Source of the DNA: Gammaproteobacteria bacterium
GTDB lineage: Bacteria; Pseudomonadota; Gammaproteobacteria; Arenicellales; JAANXG01
DNA length: 5,781 nt
Reading direction: 5' to 3'
Assembly: GCA_018263405.1 (NCBI GenBank)
Contig: JAANXG010000043.1
Span: forward strand, 1 to 5,781
In this document: one piece after another, positions 1 to 5,271 of the stretch
Layout of the letters: the number at the start of each line of letters is the position of its first letter
Position numbering within the stretch: the stretch's first letter is position 1
Notes under the pieces: model-generated
What the model was told of the DNA's origin: nothing
Seen by the model: only the letters and a program-made list of their open reading frames with translations
Database searches by the model: none
Program-made: the position numbers and the translations under genes

Positions 1-847
1 CCAAATCGGGATCAATGGTGCTGTTGGGCGCCGCCACCATGAATTTTACCCCGTGGTGCCGCGCGTTGACCGCGAGCGAATACGTACCGATTTTGTTCAC
101 GACGTCGCCGTTGGCCGTGATTCGGTCGGCCCCGACAATCACCCAGCGAATCGAGCGCTGTTGCATCAGATAAGCGGCCGCGCCGTCGGCTATCAGGGAG
201 ACGGGAATCCCGGCTTTCACCATTTCCCAAACCGTTAACCGCGCCCCCTGCAGCCAGGGCCGGGTCTCGCCGGTATAAACCCGATCGATTCGGCCCGCGT
301 CGTAGGCACTTCGAATCACCCCCAGCGCCGTGCCGTAACCGCCGGTGGCGAGTGCACCGGCATTGCAGTGAGTCAGCACGCTGCATGATTCGTCAATCAA
401 TCCGGCGCCCAGTTCGCCGATGCGACGATTGGCTTCTATGTCGGCGGCGTGTATAGCCCGCGCTTCGACCAGCAACGCTTCAACCAGATCTTCGTCCGAT
501 ACCGCCGCGACGATGCCGCGCATGCGTTCAACGGCCCAGCCTAGATTGACGGCCGTGGGCCGGGCGAGAATCAGCCGGTCCAGGTCGCCGGCCAGTCGCT
601 CGTATTGCACCGTGCCGCCCTCCCGCCGATGCCGAGCCGCCAGCACCACCGCATACGCCGCGGCGATACCGATGGCCGGCGCCCCGCGCACCACCATGTC
701 GTGAATCGCTTCCGCCGCCGCACCCGCGTCACGGATCCAAACATACGTTTCTTCGCCCGGCAGCTTCCGCTGGTCCAGCAATACCAAGCAGTCGTCCTGC
801 CACTGAAGGGCTTTGAAAGGTTCTTCTTCTATAACTACAGACATCAT
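1..847 (-). CDS. mtnA: S-methyl-5-thioribose-1-phosphate isomerase MtnA (3' end beyond window)
   Basis: MtnA converts 5-methylthioribose-1-phosphate to 5-methylthioribulose-1-phosphate in the cytosolic methionine salvage pathway. The minus strand from the ATG at 847 reads 282 codons without a stop. Family signatures are visible in order: MVVRGAPAIG (about residues 51-60), THCNAGALATGGYGTALGV (159-177), YTGETRPWLQGARLT (191-205) and VGADRITANGD (238-248). The two residues known to be catalytic in the family, Cys and Asp, fall at 161 and 241. If the second in-frame ATG (844) is used they become 160 and 240, matching the numbering I recall for the Bacillus enzyme. About 70 residues of a typical ~350-residue protein are missing to the left. 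No clear Shine-Dalgarno sequence precedes either ATG. The gene is divergent from mtaD, which acts earlier in the same pathway. Confidence 0.95.
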   Translation of the reverse strand, partial: MMSVVIEEEPFKALQWQDDCLVLLDQRKLPGEETYVWIRDAGAAAEAIHDMVVRGAPAIGIAAAYAVVLAARHRREGGTVQYERLAGDLDRLILARPTAVNLGWAVERMRGIVAAVSDEDLVEALLVEARAIHAADIEANRRIGELGAGLIDESCSVLTHCNAGALATGGYGTALGVIRSAYDAGRIDRVYTGETRPWLQGARLTVWEMVKAGIPVSLIADGAAAYLMQQRSIRWVIVGADRITANGDVVNKIGTYSLAVNARHHGVKFMVAAPNSTIDPDL

Positions 848-1020
848 CAAGCCGGCATCGAAGCAATGCGGGATTTTAAATCAAGGGAAGTTGCCTCCCC
901 CATGGTCGGGACAACTCCAGGAATAGAGGAGGTAGAACGCGGTTCGGAGCCGGGAATGTTAACAGACTCTGGGGCGGGCGCTCGCTTGTGCGCTACCCGG
1001 CACTCACGTATCTTTCGTCC
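848..1020. promoter_or_regulatory. Divergent intergenic region between mtnA and mtaD
   Basis: This 173-base gap must hold the promoters of both divergent genes if ATG 847 and ATG 1021 are the starts. No strong sigma-70 promoter is visible. For mtaD the best match I see is TTGTGC (986-991), 17 bases, then TATCTT (1009-1014), which is 3/6 and 4/6 to consensus and would give an almost leaderless transcript. For mtnA there is a TAAAAT box on the minus strand (873-878) without a good -35 partner. A consensus Shine-Dalgarno string AGGAGGT (927-933, plus strand) has no start codon at the usual distance. The assignments inside the region are weak. Confidence 0.35.
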
Positions 1021-2361
1021 ATGCCGGAGCAGATCGATGCATTGATCCACGCGAAGTGGGTGATACCAGTGATGCCGGACTGCCGTCCGCTCGTCAATCA
1101 CAGCGTGGCCGTCAAGCAGGGACGGATTCACGGTGTGATCCCCACCGACGAGTGTGAAACCCGTTTCAATGCGGACCGGGAAACGAGGCTTCTGACTCAT
1201 GCGTTGATACCCGGACTGATCAACGCCCACACCCACGCGGCCATGACCCTGTTTCGGGGCATGGCGAACGATCTGCCGTTGATGGAATGGCTCAACGATC
1301 ACATCTGGCCGGCGGAACAACGGTGGGCCGACGAAGAGTTTGTCCGGCTCGGCACGCGCCTCGCCATGATTGAAATGCTGCGCTCCGGCACTACTTGCTT
1401 CAACGACATGTACTTCTTCCCCAACGTCGTGGCCGACGCGGCCGAGGCACTGAATATTCGAACCTGCGTTGGACTCATCGTACTGGATTTTCCGAGCGCC
1501 TGGGCGCAGGATGCCGAGGATTATCTGCGCAAGGGCACCCGCCTGCATGACGAATTAAAAGAGTTCGAGCTGGTCACCACCGCTTTCGCGCCCCACGCCC
1601 CCTATACGGTCTCCGACGGGCCGCTGCGTAAACTGCGCATGCTGGCGGATGAGATGGAGCTGCCCATCCATATGCACGTCCACGAAACCGCCTTTGAAAT
1701 GGAAGAAGCCGTCAAGCGCAACGGCGTGCGACCGCTGGAACGTTTGAGTCGATTGGATATGTTGAACCACCGGTTGCTCGCGGTGCACATGACGCAGTTG
1801 CTGCCGGGCGAAATCGACGCCATCGCGTCCGCCGGGATACATGTCATTCACTGTCCGGAATCCAACCTCAAACTGGCAAGCGGGTTGTGCCCGGTAGCCG
1901 AGTTGATCGGTGCCGGCATCAACGTAGCGCTCGGCACGGACGGCGCCGCCAGCAACAACGACCTCGATATGTTCGGCGAGCTGCGCACGGCTGCGCTACT
2001 GGCCAAAGGGGTCAGCGGCAATCCGACTTCCGTGCCGGCCCACACGGCACTGGAAATGGCCACCATTAACGGCGCCCGGGCGCTGGGCCTGGAAGATGTA
2101 ACCGGCTCCATCACCCCGGGCAAGGCGGCGGATCTGGTGGCCGTGGATCTGGGCGCGCCCGCCACCACACCGGTCTATGATCCGGTGGCGCAGATCGTTT
2201 ATGCCGCGAGTCGCGACCAGGTCACGCACGTCTGGGTGAACGGCCGATCCGTGGTCGAAGACGGGCACATGAGTCGAATCGACGAAAATGAATGCCTGCA
2301 GGAAGCCAACCGGTTCAGCCAACGATTGGCATCGTTCGATAGAGAGCGGGCGCCATCATGA
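1021..2361 (+). CDS. mtaD: 5-methylthioadenosine/S-adenosylhomocysteine deaminase (TRZ/ATZ family amidohydrolase)
   Basis: Predicted cytosolic zinc amidohydrolase of 446 residues that deaminates 5-methylthioadenosine to methylthioinosine and S-adenosylhomocysteine to S-inosylhomocysteine. The fold's metal and catalytic motifs are all visible: NAHTHAAM with His70 and His72, HMHVHET (217-223) with ligand His219 and Glu222, LLAVHMTQ with His256, HCPESNLKLASG (277-288), and LGTDGAASNNDLDMFGE (304-320) with Asp307. The C-terminus carries the usual amidohydrolase segment ITPGKAADLVAVD (364-376). ATG 1021 was chosen because it gives the family-typical N-terminus and length. An in-frame GTG at 988 would add 11 residues, and neither start has a convincing ribosome-binding site. 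The stop overlaps the ubiG start (ATGA), implying co-transcription. Divergent mtnA supports an MTA-salvage role. Substrate preference cannot be read from sequence; related guanine or chlorohydrolase-type enzymes are the alternatives. Confidence 0.92.
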   Translation: MPEQIDALIHAKWVIPVMPDCRPLVNHSVAVKQGRIHGVIPTDECETRFNADRETRLLTHALIPGLINAHTHAAMTLFRGMANDLPLMEWLNDHIWPAEQRWADEEFVRLGTRLAMIEMLRSGTTCFNDMYFFPNVVADAAEALNIRTCVGLIVLDFPSAWAQDAEDYLRKGTRLHDELKEFELVTTAFAPHAPYTVSDGPLRKLRMLADEMELPIHMHVHETAFEMEEAVKRNGVRPLERLSRLDMLNHRLLAVHMTQLLPGEIDAIASAGIHVIHCPESNLKLASGLCPVAELIGAGINVALGTDGAASNNDLDMFGELRTAALLAKGVSGNPTSVPAHTALEMATINGARALGLEDVTGSITPGKAADLVAVDLGAPATTPVYDPVAQIVYAASRDQVTHVWVNGRSVVEDGHMSRIDENECLQEANRFSQRLASFDRERAPS

Positions 2362-3059
2362 GCAACGTCGACGCCGAAGAGATCCAGAAGTTCGAGAAAC
2401 TCGCCTCGCGCTGGTGGGACCCGCACGGCGAGTTCAAACCGCTTCACGATATCAACCCCTTGCGCCTCGGCTATATCGACGAACGAGCGCCGTTAGCGGG
2501 CAAGCGGGTCCTGGATGTCGGCTGCGGCGGCGGTCTGCTCACCGAGGCCATGGCGGCCCTCGGCGCCCGGGTCACCGGCATCGACAAGGGCGATGCGCCG
2601 CTGGCGGTCGCCCGACTGCACCTGAAGGAAAGCGGCCGGGAGGTGGAATACCAAACGGCGTCGGCGGAGGAATGGGCCGAGGTGCACGACGGCGAATACG
2701 ATGTCGTGACCTGCCTGGAACTGCTCGAGCATGTGCCCGACCCGGCCTCGACCGTGGCCGCCTGTTCGCGGCTCGCGGCACCGGGCGGCGCGGTGTTCTT
2801 CTCCACCATCAACCGCAATCCCAAGGCTTGGTTGTTTGCCGTCGTGGGGGCGGAATACCTCCTGAACCTGCTGCCGAGGGGGACTCACGACTACGCCAGG
2901 CTGATCAAGCCCTCCGAGCTGGACGCGTGGTGCCGGCACGCCGGCCTTCAGATCCGGGACATGACCGGCATGCACTACTCCCCGCTCACACGGGAATACC
3001 GGCTGGCGCCGGGGCTGGACGTTAACTACATTGCCTATGCCCGATCGGTTCACAGTTAG
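2358..3059 (+). CDS. ubiG: Ubiquinone biosynthesis O-methyltransferase UbiG
   Basis: SAM-dependent class I methyltransferase of 233 residues, carrying out both O-methylation steps of ubiquinone synthesis (2-polyprenyl-6-hydroxyphenol and 3-demethylubiquinol). The UbiG N-terminus (FEKLASRWWDPHGEFKPLHDI, about 12-32, with the typical WWD-x-x-GEFKPLH core) is followed by SAM motif I VLDVGCGGG (51-59), the acidic end of beta 2 at GIDKG, the motif CLELLEHVPDP (119-129), and STINRNPKAW (149-158). The GTHDYARLIKPSEL segment (175-188) matches the family's membrane-lipid-binding region. Length matches E. coli UbiG (about 240). Its ATG overlaps the mtaD stop as ATGA, and its 3' end overlaps the next gene by 23 nt, so it is translated within one operon. 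It releases S-adenosylhomocysteine, a potential substrate of the MtaD upstream. Confidence 0.96.
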   Translation: MSNVDAEEIQKFEKLASRWWDPHGEFKPLHDINPLRLGYIDERAPLAGKRVLDVGCGGGLLTEAMAALGARVTGIDKGDAPLAVARLHLKESGREVEYQTASAEEWAEVHDGEYDVVTCLELLEHVPDPASTVAACSRLAAPGGAVFFSTINRNPKAWLFAVVGAEYLLNLLPRGTHDYARLIKPSELDAWCRHAGLQIRDMTGMHYSPLTREYRLAPGLDVNYIAYARSVHS

Positions 3060-3708
3060 CATCGACACCGTGCTGTTCGATCTGGACGGCACCCTGGTCG
3101 ACACCGCACCGGACATGGGCTATGCGCTGAACGCGCTGCTGCGGGAATACGAGCGCGAGCCGTTGGCGGCGGCGGCGATCCGGCCCTATGTCTCTCACGG
3201 CGCGCGCGGTTTGATATTTCTGGGTTTCGGCGAGGAACCCGAGGGGGAGAGATTCGAGGAATACCGCTCGCGTTTTCTGGCTCTGTACGAGAAGCGGATT
3301 TGCGCGGATTCCCGCTTGTTCGAAGGTATGAATGGTGTCATCGACTACCTGGACGAGCGAAAAATGCCCTGGGGCATCGTCACCAATAAGCCACACTACC
3401 TCACGCAGGCGCTACTCGAAGAACTGAATCTCCACCACCGGGTCGCTTCCGTGGTCAGCGGCGACACCGTCGCGGAGCGCAAACCCCACCCGGCGCCCTT
3501 GCTGCATGCCTGCCGGCAACTGCAGCGTGCCCCGGAGGTCTGCGTTTATATCGGCGATGCACAGCGCGATATCGAAGCGGGCACGCGTGCGGGGATGGCG
3601 ACGCTGGTGGCCCTGTTCGGGTATCTGAATGAACTCGACAAACCGTTGGAATGGGGTCCGACGGGACTGTTGGAACGTCCCGCCGACATCATAGACTGGG
3701 TAGCCTGA
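3037..3708 (+). CDS. mupP: HAD-family phosphatase, MupP-like (MurNAc-6-phosphate phosphatase) or Gph (phosphoglycolate phosphatase)
   Basis: Cytosolic haloacid-dehalogenase phosphatase of 223 residues. All four HAD motifs are present: motif I DLDGTLVDTAP with nucleophile Asp15 and acid/base Asp17, motif II GIVTNKP with Thr117, motif III Lys149 in AERKPHP, and motif IV GDAQRD with Asp174 and Asp178. An alpha-helical cap lies between residues about 22 and 95. Such proteins are usually labelled Gph, but in Pseudomonas the orthologue between ubiG and the yciK-like gene is, as I recall, MupP, which dephosphorylates MurNAc-6-phosphate in anhydromuropeptide recycling. The same upstream neighbour here favours MupP, but the sequence alone does not settle the substrate. 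ATG 3037 was chosen over TTG 3031; it overlaps ubiG by 23 nt and probably depends on translational coupling, since no strong ribosome-binding site is seen. HAD phosphatase is near certain; MupP specifically is about 0.55. Confidence 0.88.
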   Translation: MPDRFTVSIDTVLFDLDGTLVDTAPDMGYALNALLREYEREPLAAAAIRPYVSHGARGLIFLGFGEEPEGERFEEYRSRFLALYEKRICADSRLFEGMNGVIDYLDERKMPWGIVTNKPHYLTQALLEELNLHHRVASVVSGDTVAERKPHPAPLLHACRQLQRAPEVCVYIGDAQRDIEAGTRAGMATLVALFGYLNELDKPLEWGPTGLLERPADIIDWVA

Positions 3709-3710
3709 AG

Positions 3711-4979
3711 GTGGACGAAACCGCTGCCGTCGTCGAGGCCGTAGGCGCCTACCTGTGGGCCATACTAGTCGCGGCAGCCGTATTCGGCGCCTTCATCGGC
3801 TGGTACTTCGGATTGTCCAGGAACCAGCGGGAACTCGATCGCACCCGGCACGAACTGGAACGGGAAAAGGAAATCTCCCGGCAACGCATCGAATCCATGG
3901 AGCAGACCTTCGCTAATCTGTCTCACAATGCGTTGGAGCGCAACAACCGCATGTTTCTGGAACTGGCGCAGCAGTCTTTCGGCAAACTGCAAGCCCAGGC
4001 CAAAGGCGACCTCGGTGTGCGCGAAAAAGCGGTCGAGGAACTGGTCAAACCCGTCCGCGAAGCCCTGGACAAGACCCGCCGGGAAATCCAGCAATTGGAA
4101 AAGGATCGCCGGCAAACCCACGGTATCCTGACCCAGCACCTGGAATCGCTGGTGGAAACCCAACGCGCCCTGCAGGGCGAGACCCGCAACCTGGTGCAGG
4201 CCCTGCGGCGGCCGGAAGTGCGCGGGCAGTGGGGCGAACTGACCCTGCGGCGCCTGGTCGAACTGGCGGGCATGGTCGAGCACTGCGATTTTTCCGAGCA
4301 GGTTCACACCAATACCGAGGATGGAAGGCGCCGCCCCGACATGATCGTTCGCATGCCCGCCGGCCGCCAGGTCGTCGTGGACGTCAAGACGCCCCTGGAC
4401 GCCTACCTCAGCGCCGTGGAAACCACCGAGCCGGGCCCACAAAACGAGTTCCTGATCCAACACGCCCGCCACATCCGCACGCGGATCAAGGAACTGGCCG
4501 GCAAACGCTATTGGGAGCAGTTCACCGAGGCGCCCGAGTTCGTGGTGCTGTTCATTCCGGGGGACCAGTTTCTCAGCGCCGCCCTGGACCAGGACCACAC
4601 GCTGCTCGAAGACGCATTGGCGCAAAAGGTCATCCTGACGACGCCCACCAGCTTCGTGGCCCTGCTGCGGGCCATCGCCTACGGTTGGCGGCAGGAAACT
4701 TTAAACAAGAATGCCGAGCAGATCCGGGAAGTCGGCGAAGATCTCTATCGACGTCTCAACACATTGACCGATCACCTAGCCAAACTCGGCCGCCAGCTCG
4801 ACTCCAGTGTGGCACAATACAATCGGCTGGTCGGCTCATTCGAATCCAAGGTCCTACCCGGCGCCCGGAAGTTTACCGAGCTCGGCGTCCAGGCGAAGGA
4901 CGACACCGAGGCGCCGGCGCCCATCGAAAAGCAGGCGCGAACTCCCACCAAGGAGAATTCCGACGACGATTCGGACTAA
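3711..4979 (+). CDS. rmuC: DNA recombination protein RmuC
   Basis: RmuC limits recombination at inverted repeats in E. coli and is predicted to have a PD-(D/E)XK nuclease fold. From GTG 3711 the protein has 422 residues: one N-terminal membrane segment (about 13-34), a long charged coiled coil (about 37-165), then the conserved RmuC domain. Recognisable blocks are ALRRPEVRGQWGELTLRRLV (164-183), RPDMIVRMP (208-216), VVVDVKTPLDAY (221-232; candidate nuclease residues Asp224 and Lys226), FIPGDQFL (281-288) and ILTTPTSFVALLRAIAYGW (308-326). The tail is acidic and polar, ending DDDSD. GTG 3711 follows the previous stop by 2 nt. The next ATG (3651) upstream would overlap the phosphatase by 58 nt, and the first downstream ATG (3897) would lose the membrane anchor. 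No good ribosome-binding site is seen, so coupling is likely. It is the last gene before the mobile element. Confidence 0.94.
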   Translation: MDETAAVVEAVGAYLWAILVAAAVFGAFIGWYFGLSRNQRELDRTRHELEREKEISRQRIESMEQTFANLSHNALERNNRMFLELAQQSFGKLQAQAKGDLGVREKAVEELVKPVREALDKTRREIQQLEKDRRQTHGILTQHLESLVETQRALQGETRNLVQALRRPEVRGQWGELTLRRLVELAGMVEHCDFSEQVHTNTEDGRRRPDMIVRMPAGRQVVVDVKTPLDAYLSAVETTEPGPQNEFLIQHARHIRTRIKELAGKRYWEQFTEAPEFVVLFIPGDQFLSAALDQDHTLLEDALAQKVILTTPTSFVALLRAIAYGWRQETLNKNAEQIREVGEDLYRRLNTLTDHLAKLGRQLDSSVAQYNRLVGSFESKVLPGARKFTELGVQAKDDTEAPAPIEKQARTPTKENSDDDSD

Positions 4980-5027
4980 TCGATCAATTTGCGTTTATAA
5001 CCTTGCATGGAATTCTCGAGTTACTAA

Positions 5028-5035
5028 CATACGAT
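5028..5035 (+). repeat. Left 8-bp target-site duplication CATACGAT
   Basis: CATACGAT directly abuts the left terminal repeat of the element. An identical copy in the same orientation abuts the right end at 5249-5256. The match is exactly 8 bp and stops at both element borders, as expected for a transposition duplication. Confidence 0.8.
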
Positions 5036-5060
5036 GTAATTTCTCAAAAAGTCCGTGCAA
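5036..5060 (+). repeat. Left terminal inverted repeat of the element
   Basis: This 25-bp arm pairs with 5224-5248 in reverse complement at 22 of 25 positions. The outer 12 bp (GTAATTTCTCAA) and inner 8 bp (CCGTGCAA, 5053-5060) are perfect, and the mismatches fall in the five bases between them. Confidence 0.82.
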
Positions 5061-5071
5061 TGTTGGCAATC

Positions 5072-5098
5072 ATGTGGGGGCAGGGTAATCTTTCAGGG
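5072..5098 (+). repeat. Left arm of perfect 27-bp internal inverted repeat
   Basis: The arm starts ATGTGGGGGCAGGG and ends TCTTTCAGGG. Its exact reverse complement is at 5195-5221. Together with the terminal repeats it would let the transcript or single strand fold into a hairpin of about 47 or more base pairs. The left side carries 11 bases (5061-5071) between its terminal and inner arms, against 2 on the right (5222-5223). Confidence 0.92.
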
Positions 5099-5102
5099 CT
5101 GT

Positions 5103-5122
5103 CGAAAGCACGGAGGCTTTCG
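5103..5122 (+). repeat. Small internal hairpin of the element
   Basis: CGAAAGC (5103-5109) and GCTTTCG (5116-5122) form a perfect 7-bp stem with the 6-base loop ACGGAG. It sits just inside the left 27-bp arm. No run of T follows, so it does not look like an intrinsic terminator. Confidence 0.6.
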
Positions 5123-5194
5123 CCAGAGCGTACAGGGAGGTATTGCATCCTTAGCTCCGTAAACGGCACTTCCCTATGCCACTTCTTACAGCGT

Positions 5195-5221
5195 CCCTGA
5201 AAGATTACCCTGCCCCCACAT
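5195..5221 (+). repeat. Right arm of perfect 27-bp internal inverted repeat
   Basis: Exact reverse complement of 5072-5098, with 96 bases between the arms. Pairing continues weakly inward: CTGT at 5099-5102 can pair with ACAG at 5188-5191 after a 3-base bulge. Confidence 0.92.
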
Positions 5222-5223
5222 TC

Positions 5224-5248
5224 TTGCACGGGGTTATTGAGAAATTAC
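5224..5248 (+). repeat. Right terminal inverted repeat of the element
   Basis: Partner of 5036-5060 (22 of 25). It begins TTGCACGG and ends TTGAGAAATTAC. A diverged direct copy of this arm plus the duplication lies at 5003-5035. Confidence 0.82.
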
Positions 5249-5264
5249 CATACGATTCAGTAAT
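5237..5264 (+). promoter_or_regulatory. Possible hybrid promoter: -35 in element end, -10 in host flank
   Basis: TTGAGA (5237-5242), 5/6 to the -35 consensus, lies in the right terminal repeat and points at the dehydrogenase. A 4/6 -10 candidate, AGTAAT (5259-5264), follows after 16 bases in the host flank. Transcription would begin around the GTG at 5272, giving a nearly leaderless message. Outward -35 boxes at insertion-sequence ends are a known theme, but the -10 match is modest. Confidence 0.25.
5249..5256 (+). repeat. Right 8-bp target-site duplication CATACGAT
   Basis: Identical to 5028-5035 and directly next to the right terminal repeat. Removing the element and one copy would leave rmuC's stop about 70 bases from the dehydrogenase GTG. 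Confidence 0.8.
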
Positions 5265-5271
5265 CAAAAGC

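Larger units (their letters stand above)
5036..5248. mobile_element. 213-bp MITE-like non-autonomous element, IS66-like ends
   Basis: The element is bounded by perfect 12-bp inverted ends, GTAATTTCTCAA (5036-5047) and TTGAGAAATTAC (5237-5248). These extend to 25 bp with 22 matches (5036-5060 against 5224-5248). A perfect 8-bp direct duplication flanks it. Inside lie a perfect 27-bp inverted repeat and a central 96-bp segment with no convincing gene, so it would need a transposase supplied elsewhere. Termini starting 5'-GTAA together with 8-bp duplications are known hallmarks of the IS66 family, so an IS66-type transposase is the best guess; this is inference. It fills most of the gap between rmuC and the dehydrogenase. 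A diverged direct copy of its right end just to the left (5003-5027) complicates the simple picture. An ISAs1-type origin is a weaker alternative, because CAGGG/CCCTG occurs at the inner repeat's borders. Confidence 0.78.

Noticed and set aside
847..1548. 233-codon antisense frame across the mtnA-mtaD gap and the mtaD 5' part
   Set aside because: It lies opposite a well-supported amidohydrolase gene, and its protein shows no recognisable motif. This is a common artefact in GC-rich coding DNA.
2493..3116. 207-codon antisense frame opposite ubiG
   Set aside because: The composition is that of a mirrored coding frame, with no domain, and it overlaps ubiG and the phosphatase.
3651..3710. ATG 3651 as the rmuC start
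   Set aside because: It would add 20 residues of no family resemblance and overlap the phosphatase by 58 nt. GTG 3711 puts the membrane anchor at the N-terminus as expected.
3765..4625. 286-codon antisense frame inside rmuC
   Set aside because: It is a shadow of the RmuC reading frame; the sense strand carries all the family motifs.
4996..5001. TATAAC as a -10 box for the dehydrogenase before the insertion
   Set aside because: It is 5/6 to consensus but no acceptable -35 lies at 16-18 bases, so I did not list it as a promoter.
5072..5221. The inverted repeat as a rho-independent terminator for rmuC
   Set aside because: The arms are 96 bases apart and no T-run follows the right arm. Terminal repeats and target duplication explain the structure better, though some termination effect is possible.
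5044..5229. Small frames on both strands inside the element
   Set aside because: They are short, run across the inverted repeats and show no transposase motif or ribosome-binding site. The element is better read as non-coding.
5003..5256. Integron attC site or CRISPR-like repeats
   Set aside because: No attC core (GTTRRRY with its partner) or integrase context is seen, and two diverged copies 221 bases apart are not a CRISPR array.
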